A stretch of 36,671 nucleotides of DNA, from positions 1 to 36,671 of the forward strand of contig JAJZTT010000010.1 in assembly GCA_021848705.1 (NCBI GenBank). Reading direction: 5' to 3'. Position 1 is the first letter of the stretch. Each line of letters opens with the position of its first letter. A program made the translations under genes and the position numbers. Below are positions 10,801 through 20,155 of this stretch, piece after piece. The stretch is from Pseudomonadota bacterium (GTDB lineage: Bacteria > Pseudomonadota > Gammaproteobacteria > Burkholderiales > JABEVD01). The notes under the pieces are model-generated. The model made no database searches. It was not told the DNA's origin and saw nothing but the letters and a program-made list of their open reading frames with translations.

Positions 10801-11385
10801 CAGCGAGCCGACCCTGCTGCCGATCCTTCCTGCCAGAAGATGGGCGGCAAGAACCGAAAGAAGGGTCGAGGCCAGCACGAACCAGACTCCGTCGCGAACG
10901 ATTCTGTCGAGATTCGCGGAAACGATCTGCCGCTTTCTGCCCACCCGCGCCCAGCCGAGATGGGTTCCTTTGACGATGACGGGAAAAGCCACATCGATGA
11001 AATCCGCATCGTCCCGCATCACGTACGCTCCGGGAGAATCAAATTGCAGCATGCGGCCCGCCGGATCAGCGACGATTTTCCCGATCATTCCAGGATCGGT
11101 ATGCGCGAGGACACGCCCGGAAAGGGAGATCACCATCGCATACTCGAGTCCAGGATCATTGCGGATGGAATGGATCACTTCCTCCAGGCCTTGAAGATCG
11201 GAAGCGGAAACCCTGGAACCGCAAATGTTCGCGAGCGTCCCGGCAAGCGCCAGGGTTCTTTCATTGCTGACCCGATACAGGGCCGCCACTTCCTGTCTCA
11301 CCATGTAGAAGACGAACAGCGAAACGAGCACGAAGAAGCCCGCCACGTAGGTCAGGATGATCTGTTTCCTGAAGGATTTGGGCAA
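7846..11385 (-). CDS. Membrane sensor histidine kinase with HAMP, multiple PAS and GAF-like domains (phytochrome-type HisKA/HATPase)
   Basis: 1179 aa; N-terminal TM and periplasmic region, repeated VxDITER PAS/PAC ends, [24 protein letters not shown]-box, [15 protein letters not shown]-box, [37 protein letters not shown] start. Confidence 0.92.
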   Translation of the reverse strand: MPKSFRKQIILTYVAGFFVLVSLFVFYMVRQEVAALYRVSNERTLALAGTLANICGSRVSASDLQGLEEVIHSIRNDPGLEYAMVISLSGRVLAHTDPGMIGKIVADPAGRMLQFDSPGAYVMRDDADFIDVAFPVIVKGTHLGWARVGRKRQIVSANLDRIVRDGVWFVLASTLLSVLAAHLLAGRIGSRVGSLVKIAKGVESGDFDRRSGSTGEGDEISVLAASIDSMLDALAENRRGLAEAFQYARRLIEASLDPLVTISSEGKITDVNQATVNATGVSRKELLGTEFSDYFTEPEKAREGYLEVFGKGFVKDYPLTLRHRDGRLFHVIYNASLYRDEDGKVLGVFAAARDITERRLAELELARANLRNRLILDSAGEGIYGLDIQGRCTFANPVALRILGYSWEQISGMNSHQLFHHSFPDGKPYPREQCPVHAAYREGMVRRGRDHYWRSDGGAFPVEFVSTPILEEGVVSGAVVVFRDITERRIAEEKLKRSEQGLADAQRIAHLGNWELDVATGRLSWSDEIFRIFEIDPEKFGASYEAFLDAIHPEDRERVNLAYTESLKNHAGYDIVHRLRMKDGRIKYVNEKCETHYGENGEPLRSVGTVHDITAQKYAEEELREQEMHSRSLLRLSRALERAEGYQHVIEAARDEVQAVIGYRNLWAYLLSEDRKFAKALVAGGPSSDIVMSEQGAATLVIEGDPMLEEIANATEIVLIEDAQTGSGVNREIVGRLGNRTIVNIPVILSGRHLGSVGTGTFGEEGVKVPTPSEQKYLISLASQLAGAIDRIHLAQERRRVENELRDLNHDFVTLLENTGDFIYYKDRESRFRFCSQTLANITGHTRWREMIGKNDLEVFPEETARIYHEEEKPIFSEGVPLLNRIDPYYDVEGVLRWVSTNKWPVFAEDGKTVVGIFGISRDVTEIKEAEDRINALNRDLEARVAERTAQLEAANRELESFSYSVSHDLRVPLRAIEGFSGIVVEEYGDRLDEEGKRLLGVVRENTRKMAQLIEDILAFSRTGRLELSPVDVDMEQLVREVISDLGPSVQIDFSVGKLRPAHVDRAMMIRVWTNLISNAVKFSRKREKAKIEVGCLAGKGETVYFVRDNGAGFDMKYYDKLYGVFQRLHAVSEFEGTGIGLAIVKRIVTRHGGRVWGEGKTDEGATFYFSLPEEGNRG

Positions 11386-11455
11386 GGCAGCATTCCCTTC
11401 GCGAAAGAACGTTTTTCCCAGAACATTCTAGGATGCCAAAATCCGATCCACAACT

Positions 11456-11483
11456 TTGAGCATCCTCCGAATGCGTGTAAAAT
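11456..11483 (+). promoter_or_regulatory. Candidate sigma70-type promoter TTGAGC-N16-TAAAAT upstream of ECF sigma gene
   Basis: Hexamer match and spacing only. Confidence 0.3.
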
Positions 11484-11559
11484 GATTTGCATGAAAGCCA
11501 TTGAAACGGCGCCTTCTGCGATAGAATGGCGCATTCACCACGCGAAAGCGAACTAAGGA

Positions 11560-12114
11560 TTGGCGACCTATCAGGAATTTTCCCGGTTTCTGGCTGAAGT
11601 GGAAAAGCGTGCATTCAAGCATGCGATCTTTGCAGTAAAGGACAGGGACGCCGCGCTCGACATCGTCCAGGAGGCCATGCTCAAGCTCACCGAAAACTAT
11701 TCGGGGAAACCTCCAGGAGAGCTGCCCATGCTCTTCCAGCGCATACTGCAAAATGCCATCAACGACCATTTCAGGAGGAACAAGGTCCGCTCCCTCTGGA
11801 CGGTCCAGGCATCTTCCCTCGTCAGCGACGACGAAACCGACCCGCTCGAGACCCTCGACACCAGGGAGACCAATCATTTCTCCAATCCTCCGGAACTGCT
11901 TGATCGCGCCCGGGTCGTAGCCAATATAGAGGCTGCGCTGGAATCTTTGCCCCCACGTCAACGCGAGGCCTTCCTGCTGCGTTATTGGGAGGAGATGGAT
12001 ACCACGGAAACTGCGGAAATCATGGGATGTTCGGAAGGAAGCGTAAAGACCCACTGTTCGAGGGCGGCGCACGCCATTGCGGCATTCCTGAAAGCGAAGG
12101 GGATAACGCCATGA
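11560..12114 (+). CDS. RNA polymerase sigma factor, ECF/sigma-70 family
   Basis: Region 2 DAALDIVQEAMLKL; region 4 LPPRQREAFLLRYWEEMDTTETAEIMGCSEGSVKTHCSRA; TTG start. Confidence 0.92.
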   Translation: MATYQEFSRFLAEVEKRAFKHAIFAVKDRDAALDIVQEAMLKLTENYSGKPPGELPMLFQRILQNAINDHFRRNKVRSLWTVQASSLVSDDETDPLETLDTRETNHFSNPPELLDRARVVANIEAALESLPPRQREAFLLRYWEEMDTTETAEIMGCSEGSVKTHCSRAAHAIAAFLKAKGITP

Positions 12115-12470
12115 ATACAGGAAAAATCAGGGAATATCTCGACTACGGACTCGATGAAATCGAGGGCGAAACGCTCGATCGGCTCGAAGAGGCCCGCGAG
12201 CAAGCGCTCGCCAGATACCGCATGCACACCTATTCCGTGGAAATCGCAGGTCACGGCATCAGCCATTCCTTCCACCCCCGGCTCGGCGTATGGCTCCCGG
12301 CCGCCGCCCTCATCTTCGGAATCTGCGCCATCCTCTACTGGGGGAACACCGCGCAGAAAAACGTCGACCAGACAGACGAAGACACGGCGCTTCTCGCAGA
12401 CGATCTGCCAGTACCGGCTTACACGGATCAGAAATTTTTCGATTCATGGTTAAAACGATCGCAGCACTGA
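12111..12470 (+). CDS. DUF3619-like single-TM protein, possible anti-sigma partner
   Basis: 119 aa; MNTGKIREYLDYGLDEIEGETLDRLEEAREQALARYR then TM WLPAAALIFGICAILYWG; ATG overlaps sigma stop codon. Confidence 0.75.
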   Translation: MNTGKIREYLDYGLDEIEGETLDRLEEAREQALARYRMHTYSVEIAGHGISHSFHPRLGVWLPAAALIFGICAILYWGNTAQKNVDQTDEDTALLADDLPVPAYTDQKFFDSWLKRSQH

Positions 12471-12898
12471 TCCTCGGACTATCCATCTCCTTTGCGTCCA
12501 TCGCCGCCCCCGCAGGCAAGGCACCGCAGTGGGATGAACTGAGCCCGCAGCAGCGGGCCGTGCTCGCACCGGTTGCCTCCCAATGGAACAATTTCCCCGA
12601 GTTCCAGAAAAGAAAGCTGCTCGGCGTGGCCAAACGATTTCCGCAGCTCACCCCCATCCAGCAAAAACGCGTGCAATCGCGACTCCGGGAATGGAGCAGA
12701 CTCACCCCGGAAGAGCGTTCCGAGGCGAGAAGAAACTTCCGGAGCCTGAAGCGGCTCCCGCCGGATCAGCGCAAGGCGGTGAAGCAGAAATGGCTGCACA
12801 ACCGGGAATCCGGCCACCTGCGCCGCCATCCGAAGCAGCATCCCGCCCCGATCCCGGCTAGCGGCGTTCGACCCACCACAACGTCGCCAGCGCGATAA
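12446..12898 (+). CDS. DUF3106-like secreted protein with L-[ST/P]-P-x-[QE]-[QR] repeats
   Basis: 150 aa; signal peptide, then LSPQQRAVL, LTPIQQKRV, LTPEERSEA, LPPDQRKAV; overlaps DUF3619 3' end. Confidence 0.75.
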   Translation: MVKTIAALILGLSISFASIAAPAGKAPQWDELSPQQRAVLAPVASQWNNFPEFQKRKLLGVAKRFPQLTPIQQKRVQSRLREWSRLTPEERSEARRNFRSLKRLPPDQRKAVKQKWLHNRESGHLRRHPKQHPAPIPASGVRPTTTSPAR

Positions 12899-13931
12899 GG
12901 AAGAAGATCACGGTCGGCAGGGCCGCGCTCAGAAAGGGCGGCCATTCGTTGATGAGGCCGAGTCGATCGGACAACTGGTTCATCAGGTAGAAGACGAGGC
13001 CGACCATGATGCCCCCCACGATTTTGGCGCTGATCCCGCCCTCCCTTCTGCGATGATAGGAAAACGGTAACGAAATCAACATCATCACCAGCACCGCGAA
13101 GGGATAGATGATCTTGGTCCAGAAAGCGATCTGATATCGGGTGGCCTGCTGCCGGTTTTCCAGCAAATGACCGATGTAGCGGTGCAGCGCGACAATGGAC
13201 ATATGCTCCGGATAAATCAGCAAAACGTTCAGAAGATTGGGCGTGAGCACCGATTTCCAGGCAAGTTCCGGAATCGAGGATACCGAGACGTTCTGACCGG
13301 TGAAGCTGGTTCTCACCACGTTGGAAAGGCTCCAAAGGTTGTGGCCCTTGTACACCCCCCTGGTGGCGAAGCTGATGGTTTTCAGCGCATGCTTGCTGTC
13401 GAACTGAAAAACCCGCACTCCGGCGAGCGTGGCATCCGGCATCACTTCCTTCACGTTGATGAAACTCGCTTCGTCCTTCACCCAAAGTCCCGAGCGGAAC
13501 TCCTGGGCAACCACGCTCTTCGTCGCGCGCAGCCTGAGATGCTGAGCAGCCTCGTCGGAAAGCGGGGCGAGCACTTCGCCGAAAAGGAAGGTCAGGGCGA
13601 CGAACACCAGGCCGGTGCGCATCAGGATGACCGCCATCCCCCTTCCGGAAAGCCCGGAAACCCGCATCACCGTGAATTCCGAATTCGCCCCGAGCTGGGC
13701 GAGGGCGAATATGGTTCCGATGAGGGAAGCGATCGGAAAAAGCTCGTAGACATGACCTGGAATATTGAGTAGCACATAGGCGAATGCGTACAGAAGATGA
13801 TAGTTGCCGATCCCGACATCGCCCAGTTCGTGAATCAGGTCGAGAAAGGTGAACAGCACGAGCAGCGCGAGGAACACGAGCAGCGTGCTGGAAAAAATCT
13901 GCCTAGCCAGATAGCGTTCCAGGACCTTCAT
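12858..13931 (-). CDS. lptG: LPS export ABC transporter permease LptG
   Basis: MKVLERYLARQIFSSTLLVFLALLVLFTFLDLIHELGDVG...; YjgP/YjgQ family; adjacent to lptF. Confidence 0.93.
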   Translation of the reverse strand: MKVLERYLARQIFSSTLLVFLALLVLFTFLDLIHELGDVGIGNYHLLYAFAYVLLNIPGHVYELFPIASLIGTIFALAQLGANSEFTVMRVSGLSGRGMAVILMRTGLVFVALTFLFGEVLAPLSDEAAQHLRLRATKSVVAQEFRSGLWVKDEASFINVKEVMPDATLAGVRVFQFDSKHALKTISFATRGVYKGHNLWSLSNVVRTSFTGQNVSVSSIPELAWKSVLTPNLLNVLLIYPEHMSIVALHRYIGHLLENRQQATRYQIAFWTKIIYPFAVLVMMLISLPFSYHRRREGGISAKIVGGIMVGLVFYLMNQLSDRLGLINEWPPFLSAALPTVIFFLIALATLWWVERR

Positions 13932-15046
13932 CTTCTCCTCCTGAACAGCCCGAAGGGAGAAGTACGCCAGTAGAAAAGGGCGGTCATGACGAGAAACATC
14001 AGGACGTGCACCCCGAACAGACCCGGGAGCGTCCCGATCTTCTGGCGCGTCACCCAGACATTGGTCATTCCCAGAAAATTATTGTAAATCATGTAGATCA
14101 GGATGGCCATGACGATATTGAGGGATCTGCCCGCCCTTGGATTGACGAAACTCAGCGGAATTGCGAGCAGCGCAAGCAGCAGGGCCGAGACCGGCATGCC
14201 GATTCTCCAGCCGAGTTCTGCGACATAGTACGGCTTTGGATCGGCGAGCAGCGCCATGGTCGGCATCGCCTTGGCTTCCGGAATGCCCGACTTGACCTTC
14301 GAAGCCTCGATGCGCATTTCGTAGCGCGCGAAGTGCATGATCCGGTAATCCATCTGCCCCTCGACTCCCTCGTACCGGGTTCCGTCGAGCAGCACCAGAT
14401 ACTTGTCCCCTTCCGGCTTCACTTCCTGGAATCCGGATCGGGCGACCATGGTGCCGACCTTGCCGTTTTGCGTGGATTGCACGAAGATGTTCGCCACCTG
14501 GTTCTTCTGTCCCTGCTCGAAGAAATACACCCGGTCCGCCTCCCGCGATTCGCGGAACACCCCTGGCGCGATATTGGTCACCTCCTCGCGGCTTTCCAGT
14601 TGCGCCCTGAATTGTTCCCCTTGCGAGATCGCCCATGGAGTGAGCGTGAAGCTCAGGATCGCGATCGTCAGGACGAAGGGCGCGGAAAACGAAAGCACCG
14701 GAGAAATCCAGCGCGAAAGGCTCACCCCGCTCGCGAACCAGACTGTCATTTCGCTGTCCTGGTAACTGCGTGTCAGGGTGAGCAGCACGGAAATGAAGAG
14801 CGTGAGCGAAAGCAGCACGGGCAGATAATTCAATGCACTGAACCCGAGCAGCACCAGCACTCCCTTCGTGGCCAGCGTGCCTCCTGCCGCATCTCCCAGC
14901 AGGCGACTCAACTGCGTCACGAGGACGATGGCGATCAGGACGGCGAAAACCGCGAGCGAGGTACCGGAAAGCTCGCGTTGAACGGCAAGATCGAAGAGCG
15001 GTCGCTTTGACTTTTTGCCGACAGACCGTGGATAATTCGTAATCAA
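13928..15046 (-). CDS. lptF: LPS export ABC transporter permease LptF
   Basis: LFDLAVQRELSGTSLAVFAVLIAIVLVTQLSRLLGDAAGG; YjgP/YjgQ family. TTG at 15046 is the available start; exact start uncertain. Confidence 0.92.
   Translation of the reverse strand: MITNYPRSVGKKSKRPLFDLAVQRELSGTSLAVFAVLIAIVLVTQLSRLLGDAAGGTLATKGVLVLLGFSALNYLPVLLSLTLFISVLLTLTRSYQDSEMTVWFASGVSLSRWISPVLSFSAPFVLTIAILSFTLTPWAISQGEQFRAQLESREEVTNIAPGVFRESREADRVYFFEQGQKNQVANIFVQSTQNGKVGTMVARSGFQEVKPEGDKYLVLLDGTRYEGVEGQMDYRIMHFARYEMRIEASKVKSGIPEAKAMPTMALLADPKPYYVAELGWRIGMPVSALLLALLAIPLSFVNPRAGRSLNIVMAILIYMIYNNFLGMTNVWVTRQKIGTLPGLFGVHVLMFLVMTALFYWRTSPFGLFRRRR
15007..15036 (+). promoter_or_regulatory. Candidate sigma70 promoter TTGACT-N18-GATAAT for pepA, inside the 5' end of lptF
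   Basis: Good hexamers; lies 40 nt upstream of the pepA TTG start. Confidence 0.45.
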
Positions 15047-15075
15047 AACGAACGCGAAGCCTTGAGGAGAAAAAC

Positions 15076-16551
15076 TTGGAATTTAGCATAAAATGCGCTC
15101 CCCCGGAAAAACGGAAAGCGGCCTGCATCGTTCTCGGCGTATTCGAGGGACGCAAGCTGACCGCCCCGGCCGCCCTCGTCGACGAGGCTTCGGGATCCCA
15201 TCTTTCCTCCATTCTCGGGCATGGAGACATGGAAGGGCGCAGCGAATCGACGCTGCTGCTGCACAATGTTCCGGGAATCGCTGCGGAAAGGGTACTGCTC
15301 GTCGGCCTCGGCAAGGAATCCGAATATGGTGAAAAAACCTTCATCGATGCCGTAAAAGCCACTGTTTCCGCGCTTGCCAATACCGGCGCGAAGGATGCCG
15401 CATTCCATATTTTCGAGCTCGGCAAGGAAGCGGCTTCCCGGGAAATCGTCCATGCCGTGATCGCGATTCAGGAGGGCCGCTATCGGTTCACTTCCCTGAA
15501 GGGCAAGAAGGAAAAGAGACAGGACGCCCTGAAGAAAATCGTTTTCGACCAGGAAGGCGACGACGCGGATCAGGCGCTGAAGGAAGGAATCGCGGTTTCC
15601 GGCGCAATGAATTTCGCAAAGGACCTCGGCAACCTTCCCGGAAATGTCTGCACACCCAGCCATCTCGCCGAACAGGCAGAATCCATGGCACGGGAATTCG
15701 GGATCGATTCGAAAATCCTCGACGAAAAGGAAATCGGCGAACTCGGCATGGGCTCCTTCCTTTCCGTAACGAGGGGCAGCCAGGAACCCGCCAGGCTCAT
15801 CGTGCTGCAATATCACGGCGCATCGAAGAAGGAAAAACCGGTCGTGCTGGTTGGCAAGGGCATCACTTTCGACACCGGAGGCATTTCCCTCAAGCCGGGC
15901 GCCGAAATGGACGAAATGAAATACGACATGTGCGGAGCGGCGAGCGTGCTGGGAGCGATCCGGGCCGCTGCGGAAATGAAGCTCGGGCTGAATGTCGTGG
16001 CGATCGTACCGACTTGCGAAAACATGCCTGACGGACGCGCAACCAGGCCCGGGGACATCGTCACCAGCATGTCTGGCCAGACCATCGAAATCCTCAACAC
16101 CGATGCGGAAGGTCGCCTCATCCTTTGCGATGCGCTCACCTATGCAGAAAAATTCGATCCGGAGGTGGTGGTCGACGTCGCCACCCTGACAGGCGCCTGC
16201 GTCATCGCGCTCGGCCATGTCGCTTCCGGCCTCTACAGCAACCGGGAAGAACTCGCCCGGGAACTCATCGAGGCGGGCAACGAATCGAGGGATCGCGCCT
16301 GGCACATGCCGCTCTGGGACGATTATCAGGAACAGCTGAAAAGCAATTTCGCCGACATGGCGAACATCGGCGGCAGGCCCGCGGGCAGCATCACGGCCGC
16401 CTGCTTCCTTTCCCGCTTCACGAAAAAATACCGCTGGGCGCACCTCGACATCGCCGGAGTCTCCCATCGCTCCGGAAAACACAAGGGATCGACCGGACGC
16501 CCGGTTCCCCTGCTTTGCCGTTTTCTCATCAAGCGTTCGAAACGGGCATGA
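15076..16551 (+). CDS. pepA: Leucyl aminopeptidase (M17)
   Basis: NTDAEGRLILCDAL signature; VGKGITFDTGGISLKPG; 491 aa; SD GAGGAGA and TTG start. Confidence 0.96.
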   Translation: MEFSIKCAPPEKRKAACIVLGVFEGRKLTAPAALVDEASGSHLSSILGHGDMEGRSESTLLLHNVPGIAAERVLLVGLGKESEYGEKTFIDAVKATVSALANTGAKDAAFHIFELGKEAASREIVHAVIAIQEGRYRFTSLKGKKEKRQDALKKIVFDQEGDDADQALKEGIAVSGAMNFAKDLGNLPGNVCTPSHLAEQAESMAREFGIDSKILDEKEIGELGMGSFLSVTRGSQEPARLIVLQYHGASKKEKPVVLVGKGITFDTGGISLKPGAEMDEMKYDMCGAASVLGAIRAAAEMKLGLNVVAIVPTCENMPDGRATRPGDIVTSMSGQTIEILNTDAEGRLILCDALTYAEKFDPEVVVDVATLTGACVIALGHVASGLYSNREELARELIEAGNESRDRAWHMPLWDDYQEQLKSNFADMANIGGRPAGSITAACFLSRFTKKYRWAHLDIAGVSHRSGKHKGSTGRPVPLLCRFLIKRSKRA

Positions 16552-16979
16552 CTCGTGTGGACTTCTACACCAGCGCGAAAGACAAGCTCGGGACGGCTTG
16601 TCTTCTGAGCGCAAAGGCGTTTGCGCAGGGACTGAAGGTCACGATCCTCACGCCGGACCACGAAACCAGCAGAAAGCTGGAAGAAATGCTCTGGCGCATC
16701 CCGCAAACCGGTTTCATCCCGCACTGCATGGCGACCGACCCTCTCGCCGCGGAGACGCCGGTACTCCTCGACGAGGATGGGAAAAATCCCCTCCAGGATG
16801 AGGTGCTGCTCAATCTGGGACGCCATGCGCCGCCCTCCTTCAGCCGCTTCCGGCGCCTCGTGGAAATCATCGGGGAAGAGGAAGAAGACATCCGGGCCGG
16901 CCGGGAAAGATACCGGTTCTACCGGGACCGGGGCTATGAAACGCATCACCACAAACTGAACGGGAGGGGTGAAGGATGA
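16548..16979 (+). CDS. holC: DNA polymerase III chi subunit
   Basis: [25 protein letters not shown]..., [22 protein letters not shown]; sits between pepA and valS. Confidence 0.92.
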   Translation: MTRVDFYTSAKDKLGTACLLSAKAFAQGLKVTILTPDHETSRKLEEMLWRIPQTGFIPHCMATDPLAAETPVLLDEDGKNPLQDEVLLNLGRHAPPSFSRFRRLVEIIGEEEEDIRAGRERYRFYRDRGYETHHHKLNGRGEG

Positions 16980-19900
16980 GTTCCGGAGAAGAAGACACGC
17001 TCAGGAAAATCGACGCGCTATTCAGGAAACACAAGGGCGAACCTCTGGGGGCGGAAAACATTCCCACCCTGACCGAGATGATCGGCAAACCAGGAAAGGC
17101 ACCTCGCCAGGAACCCGAATGGGTCGAAAAACTGACCGACAGGATCGTGGACGAGGTCGCCTCGCGCTTCGACCTGTTCAGGAAAGAAATCACGACGGCC
17201 ATCCTTGAGGCCATCAACGAAACCACGCAGCAATCGAAACCAGACCAAAAAATGGAACTTGCAAAAAGCTTCGAACCCAAAACCATCGAAAGCCACTGGT
17301 ATCCCATCTGGGAAACCTCCGGCTACTTCAAGCCAAGACATGGCCATGCCGCATCCCCTTATGCCATCATGCTCCCTCCGCCCAACGTGACGGGCACGCT
17401 GCACATGGGCCATGCCTTCCAGGACACCCTGATGGACTGCCTGATCCGCCACAACAGGATGAAGGGAAGCCCGACACTCTGGCAACCCGGCACCGATCAT
17501 GCGGGCATCGCCACGCAGATCGTGGTGGAAAGAAGGCTGGAAGGCAGGGGACTCGACAGGCGCCAGATGGCCAGGGAAGAATTCCTCGAGCATGTATGGC
17601 AATGGAAGGAGGAATCCGGCTCCACCATCACGAGACAGATGAGGAGGCTCGGCGCGTCGGCAGACTGGTCTCGTGAACGCTTCACCATGGATGAAGGGCT
17701 TTCGAAAGCGGTCACCGAAGTGTTCGTGAGGCTCTACGAGGAAGGACTCATCTACCGCGGCAAACGCCTCGTCAACTGGGATCCGGTGTTGCAGACCGCG
17801 GTTTCCGATCTCGAGGTGGTCTCCGAGGAAACCGAAGGAAATCTCTGGTACATCCGCTATCCGGTGGAGGGAAGCGAGGAATCGCTGGAAGTCGCCACCA
17901 CGAGGCCCGAGACCATGCTAGGCGACGTCGCAGTCGCCGTCCATCCGGAAGACGAACGCTACAGGCACCTCATCGGCCGCCATGTCAGGCTGCCGCTTTG
18001 CGAGCGCACCATTCCCGTCATTGCCGACGAATATGTGGATCCTTCCTTCGGCTCGGGATGCGTCAAGATCACGCCTGCGCACGATTTCAACGATTACCAG
18101 ATCGGGCAGCGCCACAAACTGGTGCCCATCAACATCTTCACGCTGGATGCAAAAATCGGCGAAATGGCTCCCGGGGAATATCAGGGTCTCGACCGGTTCG
18201 ATGCCAGGAAGAGGATACTCGAAGACCTCGAGTCGGCCGGGCTCCTGATCGCCACCAGGCCGCACAAGCTGATGGTGCCGAAAAGCGAGCGTACCCACAG
18301 CGTGATCGAACCGATGCTGACCGACCAGTGGTTCGTCGCCATGGAATCTCTCGCAAAGCCCGCGATCGAAGCAGTTTCTTCCGGAAAAATCCGGTTCGTG
18401 CCGGAGAACTGGTCTCACACCTATTTCCAGTGGCTCGAAAATATCCAAGACTGGTGCATTTCCCGCCAACTCTGGTGGGGACACCGGATTCCTGCCTGGT
18501 ACGACGAGGACGGCAACATCTTCGTGGCAAGAAGCGAAGAAGAAGCCGTTGAAAAAGCCGGTTACGGCAAGATCCTCAAGCGCGACGAGGACGTGCTCGA
18601 CACCTGGTTCAGTTCCGCGCTCTGGCCCTTCTCCACGCTCGGCTGGCCCGAGCAGACCTCCGAACTGAAAACCTTCCTGCCGACTTCGGTGCTCGTCACC
18701 GGATTCGACATCATCTTCTTCTGGGTGGCCAGAATGGCGATGATGACGCTGCACTTCACCGGAGAAGTGCCTTTCAGGGAAGTCTACGTGCACGGGCTCA
18801 TCCGTGACTCTGAAGGGCACAAGATGAGCAAGTCCAAGGGCAATGTCATCGACCCGATCGACCTCATCGATGGCGTGGGCCTGGAGGAACTCGTCGCCAA
18901 GCGCACCAGCAACCTGATGAATCCCAGGCAGAAGGAATCGATCGAAAAGACGACGAGAAAGCATTTTCCGGACGGAATCCCCTCTTTCGGCACGGATGCG
19001 CTGCGCTTCACCTTCGCGAGCCTGGCCTCGCACGGCCGCGACATCAAGTTCGATCTCAATCGCTGCGAAGGTTACCGAAACTTCTGCAACAAGCTCTGGA
19101 ATGCGACCCGATTCGTGCTGATGAACACCGAAGGCCACGACACCGGACTCGACGGCAACCTGCCGGTCAGCCAATCCTGCGCGGATCGCTGGATCGTCGC
19201 GAAACTGCAGCACGCGGAGCGCGACATCGAGGAGGCCTTCTCGAATTACCGCTTCGACATGGCTGCCCGCACCCTCTACGAATTCGTCTGGGACGAATAT
19301 TGCGACTGGTACCTGGAACTGGCCAAGGTGCAGCTTGCAGAAAAGGACGAGGCTGCATTGCGAGGCACCAGGAAAACCCTGGTTCGCGTACTGGAAGCCA
19401 CGCTTCGCCTCGCCCACCCGATCATTCCCTTCATCACCGAAGAGCTCTGGCAAAAGGTTGCCCCCCTTGCCGGGAAAAGCGGCGAGAGCATCATGCTCCA
19501 GTCCTATCCGGTTGCGGATTTCCGCCTCGTCAACGAGGAGGCGATGGAAAGGATTGCACTGCTGAAGGAAATGGTCAATTCATGCCGCCAGCTCCGCGGC
19601 GAAATGAACCTTTCCCCGGCTGAAAAGGTTCCGCTCGCAGTCGCAGGAAACCGCGCCCAGGTCGAACTGTTCTCCCCCTACCTCAAGGCGCTTGCGAAGC
19701 TTTCCGAAGTGAGCTGCCACGACGAACTGCCGGATGCGGATGCGCCGGTTGCCGTCGTCGGGGAATTCAGGCTGATGCTGAAAATCGAGATCGACGTAGA
19801 AGCCGAGAAAGCCAGGCTTTCCAGGGAGATCGAGAAGCTTTCCGGAGAAATCGCCAAATGCAGGGGAAAACTCTCCAATCAGGGGTTCGTCGAAAGGGCT

Positions 19901-19993
19901 CCCGGCGCGGTGGTGGAACAGGAAAGGGGCAGGCTCGCGAATTTCGAATCGACGCTGGAAAAGCTTTCGTCGCAGCTCTCGAAACTGGGTTGA
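16976..19993 (+). CDS. valS: Valyl-tRNA synthetase with in-frame 92-aa N-terminal extension (DUF2486-like module); canonical valS start would be 17252
   Basis: 1005 aa open frame; canonical ValS from [35 protein letters not shown] (HIGH), KMSKSKGN (KMSKS). No stop between the extension and ValS. Confidence 0.95.
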   Translation: MSSGEEDTLRKIDALFRKHKGEPLGAENIPTLTEMIGKPGKAPRQEPEWVEKLTDRIVDEVASRFDLFRKEITTAILEAINETTQQSKPDQKMELAKSFEPKTIESHWYPIWETSGYFKPRHGHAASPYAIMLPPPNVTGTLHMGHAFQDTLMDCLIRHNRMKGSPTLWQPGTDHAGIATQIVVERRLEGRGLDRRQMAREEFLEHVWQWKEESGSTITRQMRRLGASADWSRERFTMDEGLSKAVTEVFVRLYEEGLIYRGKRLVNWDPVLQTAVSDLEVVSEETEGNLWYIRYPVEGSEESLEVATTRPETMLGDVAVAVHPEDERYRHLIGRHVRLPLCERTIPVIADEYVDPSFGSGCVKITPAHDFNDYQIGQRHKLVPINIFTLDAKIGEMAPGEYQGLDRFDARKRILEDLESAGLLIATRPHKLMVPKSERTHSVIEPMLTDQWFVAMESLAKPAIEAVSSGKIRFVPENWSHTYFQWLENIQDWCISRQLWWGHRIPAWYDEDGNIFVARSEEEAVEKAGYGKILKRDEDVLDTWFSSALWPFSTLGWPEQTSELKTFLPTSVLVTGFDIIFFWVARMAMMTLHFTGEVPFREVYVHGLIRDSEGHKMSKSKGNVIDPIDLIDGVGLEELVAKRTSNLMNPRQKESIEKTTRKHFPDGIPSFGTDALRFTFASLASHGRDIKFDLNRCEGYRNFCNKLWNATRFVLMNTEGHDTGLDGNLPVSQSCADRWIVAKLQHAERDIEEAFSNYRFDMAARTLYEFVWDEYCDWYLELAKVQLAEKDEAALRGTRKTLVRVLEATLRLAHPIIPFITEELWQKVAPLAGKSGESIMLQSYPVADFRLVNEEAMERIALLKEMVNSCRQLRGEMNLSPAEKVPLAVAGNRAQVELFSPYLKALAKLSEVSCHDELPDADAPVAVVGEFRLMLKIEIDVEAEKARLSREIEKLSGEIAKCRGKLSNQGFVERAPGAVVEQERGRLANFESTLEKLSSQLSKLG

Positions 19994-20010
19994 TCCATTC
20001 CCTGAGAACC

Positions 20011-20031
20011 GGTATTTCATCCTGAAATACC
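20011..20031. terminator. Hairpin GGTATTTCA-TCC-TGAAATACC downstream of valS
   Basis: Perfect 9-bp inverted repeat, 3-nt loop. Confidence 0.4.
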
Positions 20032-20042
20032 CGGCCTTCACG

Positions 20043-20075
20043 ACATCCCGGGCCAAAGCCCGGGATGTGATTTTT
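20043..20075 (+). terminator. Rho-independent-like terminator ACATCCCGGGC-CAAA-GCCCGGGATGT followed by GATTTTT
   Basis: Perfect 11-bp GC-rich stem, tetraloop, then T-run. Confidence 0.7.
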
Positions 20076-20078
20076 CAC

Positions 20079-20108
20079 CTGATAATCATTTCCAATTGGT
20101 AGTATAAT
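20079..20108 (+). promoter_or_regulatory. Candidate promoter CTGATA-N18-TATAAT for protoglobin gene
   Basis: Perfect -10 hexamer TATAAT 47 nt upstream of the ATG; weak -35. Confidence 0.45.
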
Positions 20109-20155
20109 TTTGAATTTGCCGCGTTTTGCGGCCTGCAGAACTCGGAAGGAAAAAA

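Noticed and set aside
7531-11556. 1341-aa plus-strand ORF opposite the histidine kinase gene
   Set aside because: It is in codon register with the minus-strand kinase, so its lack of stops just reflects avoidance of TTA/CTA/TCA codons in a GC-rich gene; the translation shows no recognisable domain.
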